From: Streptomyces caelestis
GTDB taxonomy: Bacteria > Actinomycetota > Actinomycetes > Streptomycetales > Streptomycetaceae
Length of the DNA: 64,000 bases
NCBI RefSeq assembly: GCF_001279005.1
Contig: NZ_LGCN01000132.1
Location: 62,001-126,000 of the forward strand
Direction of reading: 5' to 3'
Shown in pieces: positions 15,662 to 26,903 of the stretch. A program made the translations under genes and the position numbers. Position 1 is the first letter of the stretch, and every line of letters starts with the position of its first letter. The notes beneath the pieces were generated by a model. It had not been told where the DNA came from. It saw only the letters and a program-made list of their open reading frames with translations, and ran no database searches.

Positions 15662-17262
15662 CCGACGAGACGACCGAACCGACGACGGACGCCCCGGAGG
15701 AACGGGAGGAGACCCCCACCGCCCTCCACGCGCCCCCGGCCGACTGGGCCAACCCGCTGCGCGACCCCCGGGACCGGCGCCTGCCCCGGGTGGCGGGCCC
15801 CTCCGGGCTGGTCATCTTCGGGGTCACCGGCGACCTGTCCCGCAAGAAGCTGATGCCGGCCGTGTACGACCTCGCCAACCGGGGCCTGCTGCCGCCGGGC
15901 TTCTCGCTGCTCGGGTTCGCCCGCCGGGACTGGGAGGACCAGGACTTCGCCCAGGTGGTGCACGACGCCGTCAAGGAGCACGCGCGGACCCCGTTCCGCG
16001 AGGAGGTCTGGCAGCAGCTCTCCGAGGGCATGCGGTTCGTCCCCGGCGACTTCGACGACGACCACGCGTTCGAACAACTGCGCAAGGCCGTCGACGAGCT
16101 GGACGCCTCCCGGGGCACCAGCGGCAATTACGCCTTCTACCTCTCCGTACCGCCGCGGTTCTTCCCGAAGGTCGTCCAGCAGCTCAAGAAGCACGGGCTG
16201 GCCGACGCCCCCGAGGGGTCCTGGCGGCGCGCGGTGATCGAGAAACCGTTCGGGCACGACCTGAGGTCGGCCCAGGAGCTCAACGCGATCGTCCACGAGG
16301 TGTTCGCCCCGGACCAGGTCTTCCGCATCGACCACTACCTCGGCAAGGAGACCGTCCAGAACATCCTGGCGCTGCGCTTCGCCAACCAGATGTTCGAACC
16401 GGTCTGGAACCGGTCCTTCGTGGACCACGTGCAGATCACCATGGCGGAGGACATCGGCATCGGCGGCCGCGCGGGCTACTACGACGGCATCGGCGCCGCC
16501 CGCGACGTCATCCAGAACCACCTCCTGCAGCTGATGGCGCTCACCGCGATGGAGGAACCGGCCTCCTTCGACGCGGCCTCGCTGCTGACCGAGAAGCTGA
16601 AGGTGTTCCGGGCCGTGCAGCTCCCGGACGACCTGGGCCGGCACACGGTGCGCGGACAGTACGAGGGAGCCTGGCAGGGCGGCGCGAAGGTGTGCGGCTA
16701 TCTGGAGGAGGAGGGCATCGACCCCTCCTCGAAGACCGACACCTACGCCGCGATCAAGCTCGGGGTGGACAACCGGCGCTGGGCGGGCATCCCCTTCTAC
16801 CTGCGCACCGGCAAGCGGCTCGGCCGCCGGGTCACCGAGATCGCGGTGGTCTTCCAGCGGGCGCCGCACTCCCCCTTCGACTCCACCGCCACCGAGGAGC
16901 TGGGGCAGAACGCGGTCGTCATCCGGGTCCAGCCGGACGAGGGCATGACGGTCCGGTTCGGCTCCAAGGTGCCGGGGACGTCGATGGAGCTGAGGGACGT
17001 GACCATGGACTTCGCCTACGGCGAGTCCTTCACCGAGTCCAGCCCGGAGGCGTACGAGCGGCTCATCCTGGACGTCCTGCTGGGGGACGCCAACCTGTTC
17101 CCCCGTCACCAGGAAGTGGAAGAGTCCTGGAAGATCCTCGACCCGATCGAGGAGTACTGGGCGGCGCACGGCCGGCCGGCGCGGTACACCTCGGGCAGCT
17201 GGGGACCCGCGGAAGCCGACGAGATGCTCGCACGAGACGGACGGAGCTGGCGCAGGCCATGA
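15658..17262 (+). CDS. zwf: Glucose-6-phosphate 1-dehydrogenase
   Basis: A 534-aa enzyme oxidising glucose-6-phosphate to 6-phosphogluconolactone, making NADPH, the first step of the pentose-phosphate pathway. Seen: LVIFGVTGDLSRKKL (nucleotide loop), RAVIEKPFGHD, and the substrate/active-site motif FRIDHYLGKE with catalytic His, then RTGKRLGRR. An N-terminal extension of about 35 residues is acidic and disordered-looking. ATG overlaps the tal remnant stop and its own stop overlaps opcA (ATGA both times), so it is in a tightly coupled operon zwf-opcA-pgi-gnd. Confidence 0.97.
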   Translation: MTDETTEPTTDAPEEREETPTALHAPPADWANPLRDPRDRRLPRVAGPSGLVIFGVTGDLSRKKLMPAVYDLANRGLLPPGFSLLGFARRDWEDQDFAQVVHDAVKEHARTPFREEVWQQLSEGMRFVPGDFDDDHAFEQLRKAVDELDASRGTSGNYAFYLSVPPRFFPKVVQQLKKHGLADAPEGSWRRAVIEKPFGHDLRSAQELNAIVHEVFAPDQVFRIDHYLGKETVQNILALRFANQMFEPVWNRSFVDHVQITMAEDIGIGGRAGYYDGIGAARDVIQNHLLQLMALTAMEEPASFDAASLLTEKLKVFRAVQLPDDLGRHTVRGQYEGAWQGGAKVCGYLEEEGIDPSSKTDTYAAIKLGVDNRRWAGIPFYLRTGKRLGRRVTEIAVVFQRAPHSPFDSTATEELGQNAVVIRVQPDEGMTVRFGSKVPGTSMELRDVTMDFAYGESFTESSPEAYERLILDVLLGDANLFPRHQEVEESWKILDPIEEYWAAHGRPARYTSGSWGPAEADEMLARDGRSWRRP

Positions 17263-18194
17263 AGATCGACCTGACCGACACCACGGCAAGCAAGGTCAAC
17301 AAGGCGCTGGTGCAGGGCCGCCGCGCCATCGGCACACCGGCCGTGGGCATGGTCCTGACGATGGTGATCGTCACGGACGAGGAGAACGCCTACGACTCGA
17401 TCAAGGCGGCCGAGGAGGCCTCGCACGAGCACCCCTCGCGCACCCTGGTGGTGATCAAGCGGCACACCCGCAACCCGCGCGAGCGCACCCACTCCCGGCT
17501 GGACGCCGAGGTCCGGGTCGGCTCGGAGGCGGGCACCGGGGAGACGGTGGTGCTGCGGACGTACGGCGAGGTGTCCGACCACGCCGACTCGGTGGTGCTG
17601 CCGCTGCTGCTGCCGGACGCCCCGGTGGTGGTGTGGTGGCCCGCGAACGCGCCCGAGGACCCGGCGAAGGACCCGCTGGGCCGGCTGGGCCAGCGCAGGA
17701 TCACCGACCTGTACGCGGTCGAGAACCCCATGGAGGTGCTGAAGGCCCGCAGGCGCACCTACGCGCCCGGCGACACCGACCTCGCCTGGACCAGGCTGAC
17801 GCTGTGGCGTTCCATGCTCGCGGCGGCGCTGGACCAGGCGCGGGCGACGGTGACCTCGGCGATCGTGGAGGCCGAGGCCGACAACCCGGCCGCCGAGCTG
17901 CTGGCGCGCTGGCTGGAGGCACGGCTGCGGGTCACCGTCGACCGGGTGGTGACCGCGGGGCCCGTCGTCACGGCGGTCCGGCTCGGCACCGCCGACGGCG
18001 AGGTGGTCATCGACCGTCCCGAGGGTCCGCTGGCCACGCTGACCCTGCCGGGGCAGCCCGCGCGCCGGCTGGCGCTCAAGGTCCGTGCCACCTCCGAACT
18101 CATCGCCGAGGAGCTCAGGCGCCTCGACGCGGACGAGATGTACGCCGTCGCCCTGCGCGGCGAGGCCACCGAGGAGATCCCCGCCCATGTCTGA
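17259..18194 (+). CDS. opcA: Glucose-6-phosphate dehydrogenase assembly protein OpcA
   Basis: A 311-aa OpcA/DevA-type protein that promotes activity or assembly of the adjacent G6PD. It starts [19 protein letters not shown] and contains [13 protein letters not shown], the [10 protein letters not shown] segment, and a C-terminal winged region ([25 protein letters not shown]). ATG at 17259 overlaps the zwf stop; the stop lies inside the pgi start region (8-nt overlap), so translation is coupled on both sides. Confidence 0.95.
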   Translation: MKIDLTDTTASKVNKALVQGRRAIGTPAVGMVLTMVIVTDEENAYDSIKAAEEASHEHPSRTLVVIKRHTRNPRERTHSRLDAEVRVGSEAGTGETVVLRTYGEVSDHADSVVLPLLLPDAPVVVWWPANAPEDPAKDPLGRLGQRRITDLYAVENPMEVLKARRRTYAPGDTDLAWTRLTLWRSMLAAALDQARATVTSAIVEAEADNPAAELLARWLEARLRVTVDRVVTAGPVVTAVRLGTADGEVVIDRPEGPLATLTLPGQPARRLALKVRATSELIAEELRRLDADEMYAVALRGEATEEIPAHV

Positions 18195-19833
18195 CGTCCC
18201 CGAGCCGACCCGGCGACCCGAGTGGGCCGCCCTGGAGAACCACCGCGCGGACACGCTGCCGCAGCCGGACCTGCGCGAGCTGTTCGCCGCCGACCCGTCC
18301 CGCGCGCAGCGGTACGTCGTGCGCGTGGGGGACCTGCGCATCGACTACTCCAAGCACCTCGTCAACGACGAGACGCTCGCCCTGCTGCTCGAACTGGCCG
18401 AGGCCACCGATGTGTTCGGCCTGCGCGACGCCATGTTGCGAGGGGAGCGGATCAACACCACCGAGGACCGGGCCGTGCTGCACACCGCGCTGAGGGCCCC
18501 GCGGGACGCGGTGATCGAGGCCGACGGGGAGAACGTCGTCCCGGCCGTGCACGCCGTCCTCGACAAGATGGCCGACTTCGCCGGCCGGATCCGCTCCGGC
18601 GAGTGGACCGGCCACACCGGCAAGCGCGTCCGCAACGTCGTCAACATCGGCATCGGCGGCTCCGACCTCGGCCCGGCGATGGCGTACGAGGCGCTGCGCG
18701 CCTACACCGACCGCTCGCTGACCTTCCGGTTCGTGTCGAACGTGGACGGCGCCGACCTGCACGAGGCGGTGCGCGACCTGGACCCGGCGGAGACGCTGTT
18801 CATCGTCGCGTCCAAGACGTTCACCACGATCGAGACGATCACCAACGCCACCTCGGCCCGCTCCTGGCTGCTCGCCGGGCTGGGGGGCGACGAGAAGGCG
18901 GTCGCCCGGCATTTCGTCGCCCTGTCGACCAACGCCGGGAAGGTCACGGACTTCGGCATCGACACGGCGAACATGTTCGAGTTCTGGGACTGGGTCGGCG
19001 GCCGCTACTCCTACGACTCCGCGATCGGCCTCTCGCTGATGATCGCCATCGGCCCGGACCGCTTCCGGGAGATGCTCGACGGGTTCCGGATCGTCGACGA
19101 GCACTTCGTCAACGCCCCCGCGGAGGCCAACGCCCCCCTGCTGATGGGCTTGCTGGGAGTCTGGTACAACAACTTCCTCGGCGCCCAGTCGCACGCCGTG
19201 CTGCCGTACTCGCACTACCTGTCGAAGTTCACCGCCTACCTCCAGCAGCTCGACATGGAGTCCAACGGCAAGTCGGTGGACCGTCAGGGCCGCCCCGTCA
19301 CCTGGCAGACCGGGCCGGTGGTGTGGGGCACGCCGGGCACCAACGGGCAGCACGCGTACTACCAGTTGATCCACCAGGGGACGAAGCTCATCCCGGCCGA
19401 CCTGATCGGCTTCGCCCGCCCGGTCGCCGAACTGAGCGACGAACTCCAGGCGCAGCACGATCTGTTGATGGCCAACCTGTTCGCGCAGGGCCAGGCCCTC
19501 GCGTTCGGCAAGACCGCCGAGGAGGTGCGGGCGGAGGGCGTGCCCGAGGAGCAGGCGCCGCACCGCACCTTCCGGGGCAACCGTCCCACCACCACGATCC
19601 TGGCCACCGAATTGACCCCCTCGGTGCTCGGCCAGCTGATCGCGCTGTACGAGCACAAGGTGTTCGTACAGGGCGCGATCTGGAACATCGACTCCTTCGA
19701 CCAGTGGGGCGTCGAACTCGGCAAGGTCCTCGCCAAGCGGGTCGAGCCCGCCCTCACCACGGGCGCCGACGTCCCCGGCCTCGACCCGTCCACGGCCGCG
19801 CTGGTGGCCGCCTACCGCGAACGCAGGAAGTGA
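18187..19833 (+). CDS. pgi: Glucose-6-phosphate isomerase
   Basis: A 548-aa enzyme interconverting glucose- and fructose-6-phosphate. Signatures: [33 protein letters not shown] (phosphate loop), [14 protein letters not shown] (signature 1 region with the catalytic Glu/Arg set), and [18 protein letters not shown] (signature 2). ATG at 18187 overlaps the end of opcA. Its placement between zwf/opcA and gnd lets fructose-6-phosphate be recycled through the oxidative branch; with tal and tkt missing locally the non-oxidative steps must come from genes elsewhere. Confidence 0.97.
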   Translation: MSDVPEPTRRPEWAALENHRADTLPQPDLRELFAADPSRAQRYVVRVGDLRIDYSKHLVNDETLALLLELAEATDVFGLRDAMLRGERINTTEDRAVLHTALRAPRDAVIEADGENVVPAVHAVLDKMADFAGRIRSGEWTGHTGKRVRNVVNIGIGGSDLGPAMAYEALRAYTDRSLTFRFVSNVDGADLHEAVRDLDPAETLFIVASKTFTTIETITNATSARSWLLAGLGGDEKAVARHFVALSTNAGKVTDFGIDTANMFEFWDWVGGRYSYDSAIGLSLMIAIGPDRFREMLDGFRIVDEHFVNAPAEANAPLLMGLLGVWYNNFLGAQSHAVLPYSHYLSKFTAYLQQLDMESNGKSVDRQGRPVTWQTGPVVWGTPGTNGQHAYYQLIHQGTKLIPADLIGFARPVAELSDELQAQHDLLMANLFAQGQALAFGKTAEEVRAEGVPEEQAPHRTFRGNRPTTTILATELTPSVLGQLIALYEHKVFVQGAIWNIDSFDQWGVELGKVLAKRVEPALTTGADVPGLDPSTAALVAAYRERRK

Positions 19834-19839
19834 GCTGAC

Positions 19840-20724
19840 ATGCAGATCGGTCTTGTTGGGCTCGGCAAGATGGGCGGCAACATGCGCGAGCGCCTCCGCA
19901 ACGCCGGCCACACCGTCATCGGGTACGACACCAACCCCGAACTCTCCGACGTCGACCACCTGTCCGACCTGGTCGACCGGCTCGAGAGGCCGCGCGCGGT
20001 GTGGGTGATGGTGCCGGCCGGCGCCGTCACCCAGCACGTCATCGACCAGCTGTGCAGTCTGCTCAAGCACGGCGATGTGGTCGTCGACGGCGGCAACTCC
20101 CGCTGGACGGACGACGAGAAGCACGCCAAGGAGCTGGGCGCCCGGGGCATCGGCTTCGTCGACGCGGGCGTCTCGGGCGGGGTGTGGGGCCTGAAGAACG
20201 GGTACGCCCTGATGGTCGGCGGCGACGAGGAGCACGTGGAGCGGCTGAAACCGATCTTCGACGCGCTCAAGCCGGACGGTCCGTACGGCTACGTCCACGC
20301 GGGCAGGGTCGGCGCCGGGCACTTCGCGAAGATGGTCCACAACGGCATCGAGTACGCCATGATGCAGGCCTACGCCGAGGGCTGGGAGCTCCTGGAGAAG
20401 GTCGACTCGGTGGACAACGTCCGTGAGGTGTTCCGCTCCTGGCAGGAGGGCACCGTCATCCGCTCCTGGCTGCTCGACCTCGCGGTGAACGCCCTCGACG
20501 AGGACCAGCACCTGGAGCGGCTGCGCGGGTACGCCGAGGACTCGGGCGAGGGCCGCTGGACCGTGGAGGCGGCCATCGACAACGCCGTGCCGCTGCCTGC
20601 GATCACCGCCTCGCTGTTCTCGCGGTTCACCTCCCGCCAGGAGGACTCCCCGCAGATGAAGATGGTCGCGGCGCTGCGCAAGCAGTTCGGCGGGCACGCC
20701 GTCGAGGCGGCGGAGAAGGCGTAA
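19840..20724 (+). CDS. gnd: 6-phosphogluconate dehydrogenase (decarboxylating), short form
   Basis: A 294-aa enzyme with the Rossmann loop GLVGLGKMGGNM, DGGNSRWTDD, the substrate motif GVSGGVWGLKNGYALMVGG, and catalytic HFAKMVHNGIEYAMMQAYAEG (Lys and Asn-Glu). The length of about 300 aa is that of the short prokaryotic Gnd branch, not the 470-aa enterobacterial one. It begins 6 nt after the pgi stop with the site GAGCTGAC, and completes NADPH production from 6-phosphogluconate to ribulose-5-phosphate. Confidence 0.95.
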   Translation: MQIGLVGLGKMGGNMRERLRNAGHTVIGYDTNPELSDVDHLSDLVDRLERPRAVWVMVPAGAVTQHVIDQLCSLLKHGDVVVDGGNSRWTDDEKHAKELGARGIGFVDAGVSGGVWGLKNGYALMVGGDEEHVERLKPIFDALKPDGPYGYVHAGRVGAGHFAKMVHNGIEYAMMQAYAEGWELLEKVDSVDNVREVFRSWQEGTVIRSWLLDLAVNALDEDQHLERLRGYAEDSGEGRWTVEAAIDNAVPLPAITASLFSRFTSRQEDSPQMKMVAALRKQFGGHAVEAAEKA

Positions 20725-20729
20725 CGCCG

Positions 20730-21314
20730 GTGGGAGACCTGCTGCTGGCACGGCACGGCGAGACGGAGTGGAGCAGAGCGGGCCGGCACACCGGCCGGAC
20801 CGACCTCCCGCTGACCCCGGCCGGTGAGGCCCAGGCCGAGTCCCTCGCTCCGCTCCTGGCGGGGCGGACCTTCGGGCTGGTCCTCACCAGCCCGCTGGCC
20901 CGCGCCCGGCGCACCGCCGGGCTGGCGGGGCTGGCCGGGGCCGTGGAGGAGCCCGACCTGCGGGAATGGGACTACGGCGGCTACGAGGGGATCACCACCG
21001 CGGACGTCCACCGCACCCGGCCCGGCTGGGACCTGTGGACCGACGGGGTGCCGCCCGGCCGGGAGTTCCCCGGCGAGTCCCCCCAGCAGGTCGGCGAGCG
21101 CGCGGACCGGGTGCTGTCCCGGGTGGCCGGGGCGCTCGACGAGGGGGACGTGATGCTGGTGGCGCACGGCCATCTGCTCCGTGTCCTGACGGCCCGCCGG
21201 CTGGGTCTGCCGCCGACCGCCGGCCGGCTGTTCCGCCTGGAGACGGGCACCCTGAGCCGGCTGTCGCTGGAGCACGGCAGCCCGGTCGTCGCGGAGTGGA
21301 ACACCCGTCCGTGA
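20730..21314 (+). CDS. Histidine phosphatase family protein
   Basis: A 194-aa protein of the phosphoglycerate-mutase-like (branch 1) phosphatases. The catalytic motif LLLARHGETEW (R-H-G with phospho-His) is at residues 4-14, TSPLARARRTA carries the second Arg, and LVAHGHLLRVL the second His. GTG start only 5 nt after the gnd stop, so it ends the zwf operon. Its frequent pairing with pentose-phosphate genes suggests a sugar-phosphate phosphatase or mutase role, not proven. Confidence 0.88.
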   Translation: MGDLLLARHGETEWSRAGRHTGRTDLPLTPAGEAQAESLAPLLAGRTFGLVLTSPLARARRTAGLAGLAGAVEEPDLREWDYGGYEGITTADVHRTRPGWDLWTDGVPPGREFPGESPQQVGERADRVLSRVAGALDEGDVMLVAHGHLLRVLTARRLGLPPTAGRLFRLETGTLSRLSLEHGSPVVAEWNTRP

Positions 21315-21373
21315 CCCGTGGGCCGGCCCCGGACACCCGCCCGTGACCCGCGGGCCGGCCCCGGACACCCGCC
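21310..21373. repeat. Two tandem 32-bp direct repeats
   Basis: Units 21310-21341 and 21342-21373 differ at one base; a partial third follows. The first unit contains the stop codon of the preceding phosphatase gene. It is probably a slippage product. Confidence 0.8.
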
Positions 21374-22008
21374 CGTGGGCGGCCGTGGCCGGCCCGGCCC
21401 GCCCGGCCCTCCGGCAGGGCGACGCCCTGCCGTCCGCCCGCGCGACCGCGGGCCGGGAGGAGGCCGGCCGGCGGGCACCGGTGACGCGACCGTCCCGTCC
21501 ACGCCCGGCGCCCGGCCGGGCGCTCAGCCTCCCGTGCGCGTCCGCGCCGCGTGCCGGGCGGCCGGGCGGCCGGGCGCCTCCACTCGTTCCTCGGGCCGGA
21601 GCCCGAGGGGTCCGGCCTTCTCGATCGTCGCCGCGCCGCTACGCGGCACGGGATCCGGCCGGGCATTCGTGGCCCCCCGTTTCTCCGCGCTGCGCCGGGG
21701 CGGGTCCTGGCCCCACCGGCGCTCCGCGGGCCGGCGCGGAGCGCCGGGCCGGGCGGCGGCGACCGGACGGCGGTGGCCCTCTTCACGGCCGCTCCGTGCG
21801 TGTCCCCGGTCATCGCGGCGATCACGGCCCGTGAGACCCGCCGCGTCCCCACCGAACGGCTCGGCGGGCGCGTCCCCGCCCAGGGCGCGGAGCGGCCCGG
21901 GAAGGTGACGGCCTGACCCGTGCCGAGGGCGTTCCCCGACCGGTCAGGAATCGAGAAGCGCAGGTGAACACGGGCCCCCTAGCCTAGCCTTGCCGCGATG
22001 GGGACGCC
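21374..22008. other. Long stretch without a convincing gene
   Basis: Open frames here are extremely Arg/Pro/Gly-rich in all phases, typical of non-coding high-GC DNA. The end (21780-21916, plus strand) gives a more protein-like tail (TAVALFTAAPCVSPVIAAI), which could be the last trace of a lost gene. TAGCCT at 21981-21986 could be a -10 box for the UvrA-like gene. Confidence 0.5.
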
Positions 22009-22036
22009 GGCGGGGACCGCGCACGCGGTCCCCGCC
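22009..22036 (+). promoter_or_regulatory. Leader hairpin just before the UvrA-like gene
   Basis: Perfect inverted repeat: 12-bp arms 22009-22020 and 22025-22036, loop GCAC. It ends about 4 nt before the ribosome site (GAAGGGGA) and 15 nt before the ATG at 22052. It may act as an attenuator or limit ribosome access. Confidence 0.5.
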
Positions 22037-22051
22037 CGACGAAGGGGAACG

Positions 22052-24442
<2,391 letters not shown>

Positions 24443-24455
24443 GTACTCGCCGTAC

Positions 24456-24485
24456 GCGCCGGGGTGTCGTCCTACGCCCCGGCGC
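24456..24485. terminator. Convergent hairpin between UvrA-like and PPOX genes
   Basis: 9-bp perfect arms 24456-24464 and 24477-24485 with a 12-nt loop that includes the stop codon of the minus-strand gene. Likely shared terminator. Confidence 0.5.
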
Positions 24486-24918
24486 CGCGCGGGATGCCGT
24501 ACGCCCGTTCCACCCGCAGCCGCAGCACCAGGCGCCGGTCGCGGACCATCGCGGCGCGGTAGTCGTCCCAGTCGGCGTGCTCGCCGTTGATGTCGCGGTA
24601 CAGCCGGATCAGTTCCTCGACCGTCCCGTCGTACGGGTCCCCGGCGACGGGCGACAGGTCGGCGGTGCCCTCGGCGACCGTGTAGGCCCATCGGTCGTCG
24701 CTGGTGACGTGGTAGGAGGCGCGGGGGTCGCGCCGCAGGTTGCGGGTCTTGGCCCGGTCGTCCGTGAGCGAGACGCGGACGACCCGCTCGTCGGGGTAGT
24801 AAGCGTGCATGACGTTCGACAGCTGGGGCCGTCCGTCACGTTTCAGGGTGACGAGCACTCCGTCGTGCAGCTCGGAGAGCAGGGCGAGCAGTGCGTTCTG
24901 TTCGGCGTCCTGGGTCAT
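24472..24918 (-). CDS. PPOX-class / F420-dependent flavin-fold protein
   Basis: A 148-aa split-barrel protein: [22 protein letters not shown] at the N-terminus, [25 protein letters not shown] (cofactor phosphate-binding strand-turn) and [11 protein letters not shown]. This is the pattern of the PPOX-class F420-dependent enzymes of actinobacteria (about 130-150 aa), which reduce varied substrates with F420H2; FMN use is possible. Divergent from the serine hydrolase at 24967 with only 48 bp between. Confidence 0.8.
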   Translation of the reverse strand: MTQDAEQNALLALLSELHDGVLVTLKRDGRPQLSNVMHAYYPDERVVRVSLTDDRAKTRNLRRDPRASYHVTSDDRWAYTVAEGTADLSPVAGDPYDGTVEELIRLYRDINGEHADWDDYRAAMVRDRRLVLRLRVERAYGIPRGAGA

Positions 24919-24966
24919 GACTCGTTCAACGGCCCGTACCGGGCCGGCGTTCCCCCGAGGAGAGCG

Positions 24967-26196
24967 ATGGCAGTGCTGCGGCAAGAGGCCGATCCCGCCG
25001 AGGCCGGACTGGACGCGGAGGCGCTGGAGCGCCTGGACCGGCACTTCGCCCGTCTGGTCGACGAGGGGAGGCTGCCCGGGTTCCTGGTGGCCGTCGCCCG
25101 GGGCGGGCGCGTCGCGCACCTGACGGCGTACGGGGCGCGGGACGTGGCGGCGGGGCTGCCCGTGGAGAGCGACACGCTGTGGCGGATCTACTCCATGACC
25201 AAGCCGGTGACGGCGGTCGCCGCGCTGATGCTGATGGAGGAGGGGCGCCTGTCGCTGGACGACCCGGTCGGCCGCCACCTGCCGGCGTTCGCGCGGCCGC
25301 GCGTGTACGAGAGCGGGTCGGGCGACGGGGTGCGGACCCGCCCTCCCGCCGGCCCCCTCCTCGTACGGCACCTGATGACGCACACCGCCGGTCTGACGTT
25401 CGCCTTCTACCACTCCCACCCCGTCGACGCGCTGTACCGGGCGGCCGGGCTGGAGTCGTCGGTGGCGCCCGGCGCGGACCTCGCAGGGACCACGGAGGTG
25501 TACGCGCGTCTGCCGCTGCAGTTCGATCCGGGCACGCAGTGGAACTACTCGGTCGCCTCGAACGTGCTGGGGCGGATCGTCGAGGTCGTGTCGGGCCGGC
25601 CGCTCGACGTGTTCCTCGCCGAGCGGGTCTTCCGGCCGCTCGGCATGACGGACGCCGGGTTCGAGGTCACCGACGAGCAGGCGGAGCGGCTCGCGGAGCT
25701 GTACGGGGAGTCCGACGACGGCGGCATCGAGCCGATCGCGGGACTGCCGCTGCGGGGCCGGCCCCGGTTCCTGTCCGGCAGCGGCGGCATGGTGGCCTCC
25801 GCCCACGACTACCACCGCTTCATGGAGCTGCTGCGCCGGCGCGGCGAACTCGACGGCGTGCGCCTGCTCTCCCCGGCGACCGTGGACCTGATGACCCGCA
25901 ACCACCTCCCCGGCGGCGCCGACCTGCGCGCCTTCGGCAGCCGCCCCGCGCACGACGTGCCCGGCAACGACGGCGTCGGCTTCGGCCTCGGCGTCTCCGT
26001 GGTCGTCGACCCGTCGCGCACGCAGGCCCCGTCCGCCGCCGGCAGCTACGGCTGGAGCGGGGTGGCCACGACCACGTTCTGGGTCGACCCGGGCCGCGAC
26101 CTGACCGTGCAGTTCCACACGCAGGTGCGGCCCAGGTCGTCCCACACCGTCTTCCGGGACCTCAAGCGGCTGGTGCACGAGGCGGTGACGCGCTGA
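24967..26196 (+). CDS. Serine hydrolase, class C beta-lactamase / esterase family
   Basis: A 409-aa protein without signal peptide, so probably cytoplasmic. Catalytic SxxK motif is SMTK (IYSMTKPVTAVAAL, about residue 78), the Tyr motif is WNYSVASN, and the third box is probably GWSGVATT near the C-terminus, replacing KTG as in esterase-like members. Serine hydrolases of this kind (EstB/LovD-like) cut or transfer acyl esters. ATG follows CGAGGAGAG. A beta-lactamase role is less likely without secretion. Confidence 0.87.
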   Translation: MAVLRQEADPAEAGLDAEALERLDRHFARLVDEGRLPGFLVAVARGGRVAHLTAYGARDVAAGLPVESDTLWRIYSMTKPVTAVAALMLMEEGRLSLDDPVGRHLPAFARPRVYESGSGDGVRTRPPAGPLLVRHLMTHTAGLTFAFYHSHPVDALYRAAGLESSVAPGADLAGTTEVYARLPLQFDPGTQWNYSVASNVLGRIVEVVSGRPLDVFLAERVFRPLGMTDAGFEVTDEQAERLAELYGESDDGGIEPIAGLPLRGRPRFLSGSGGMVASAHDYHRFMELLRRRGELDGVRLLSPATVDLMTRNHLPGGADLRAFGSRPAHDVPGNDGVGFGLGVSVVVDPSRTQAPSAAGSYGWSGVATTTFWVDPGRDLTVQFHTQVRPRSSHTVFRDLKRLVHEAVTR

Positions 26197-26202
26197 CGGG
26201 GG

Positions 26203-26862
26203 TCAGGACAGGTGGGCCACCGCGTCCAGATGGGGCAGGTGGTGGTCGAGGCGTTCCCGCTTGGTGCGCAGGTAGGTGATGTTGTTCTCGCACGGCGGTA
26301 TCAGCAGCGGCACCTGCTCGGTCACCTGGACGCCGTGCCGTACCAACGCCTCGCGCTTGCGCGGGTTGTTGGACATCAGCCGCACCGAGCGTACGCCCAG
26401 GTCCTGGAGGATCCCGGCGGCGACCCCGTAGTCGCGGGCGTCCACCGGGAACCCGAGCGCCAGGTTCGCCTCGACGGTGTCCAGCCCCTCCGCCTGCAGG
26501 GCCATCGCCCGCAGCTTGCCGAGGAGCCCGATGCCGCGGCCCTCGTGGCCCCTCAGGTAGACGACCACGCCCGCCCCTTCGGCGACGACCGCGCGCAGCG
26601 CCGACGCCAGCTGGTCGCCGCACTCGCAGTGCCGGGACCCGAAGGCGTCCCCGGTCAGGCACTCCGAGTGCAGCCGGGTGAGGACGCCGTCCGCGCCGAT
26701 GTCGCCGTACACCAGGGCGACCTGCTCGTCACCGCGGTCGTGGTCCAGGTATCCGACCGCCTGGAACGCGCCGTACACGGTGGGCAGCGGTGCGTTCACG
26801 ACGCGCTCCACGCCGGTCCGCCGCGAGGGCTTCTTGCCGAGTACGCCTACTTTTTCTGTCAT
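26203..26862 (-). CDS. GTP cyclohydrolase II homologue, FAPy-forming type (Met at position 120)
   Basis: A 219-aa protein with the GCH II zinc site (Cys68, Cys79, Cys81 in SECLTGDAFGSRHCEC) and GTP site (VVYLRGHEGRGIGLLGK). Instead of the Tyr that is conserved in riboflavin GCH II (RAYALQ), it has Met120 (LRAMALQ). I recall that S. coelicolor SCO6655, with the same change, was shown to stop at the formylated pyrimidine FAPy. The ATG at 26862 was chosen over upstream frame since MTEKVG begins the family core. It is divergent, 41 bp from a creatininase-like gene, and lies in a pterin/lipid-like gene group, so it likely serves a special pathway rather than riboflavin. Confidence 0.88.
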   Translation of the reverse strand: MTEKVGVLGKKPSRRTGVERVVNAPLPTVYGAFQAVGYLDHDRGDEQVALVYGDIGADGVLTRLHSECLTGDAFGSRHCECGDQLASALRAVVAEGAGVVVYLRGHEGRGIGLLGKLRAMALQAEGLDTVEANLALGFPVDARDYGVAAGILQDLGVRSVRLMSNNPRKREALVRHGVQVTEQVPLLIPPCENNITYLRTKRERLDHHLPHLDAVAHLS

Positions 26863-26903
26863 GATTCCCGAGTTCCTAAGCAGAGACGAAAGGCCGTGAC
26901 GAT

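Noticed and set aside
15358..17289. 643-aa antisense frame over zwf, and similar long frames over pgi, uvrA-like and hsdR
   Set aside because: All lie opposite genes with clear catalytic motifs and have the composition of reverse-frame translations.
21318..21908. 196-aa and 163-aa plus-strand ORFs after the phosphatase gene
   Set aside because: Nearly only Arg, Pro, Gly and Ala in every frame, no start signal, no domain.
21975..21992. Iron-box (DmdR/IdeR) like AGCCTAGCCT before the UvrA-like gene
   Set aside because: Only one half resembles the 19-bp consensus; the other half does not match.
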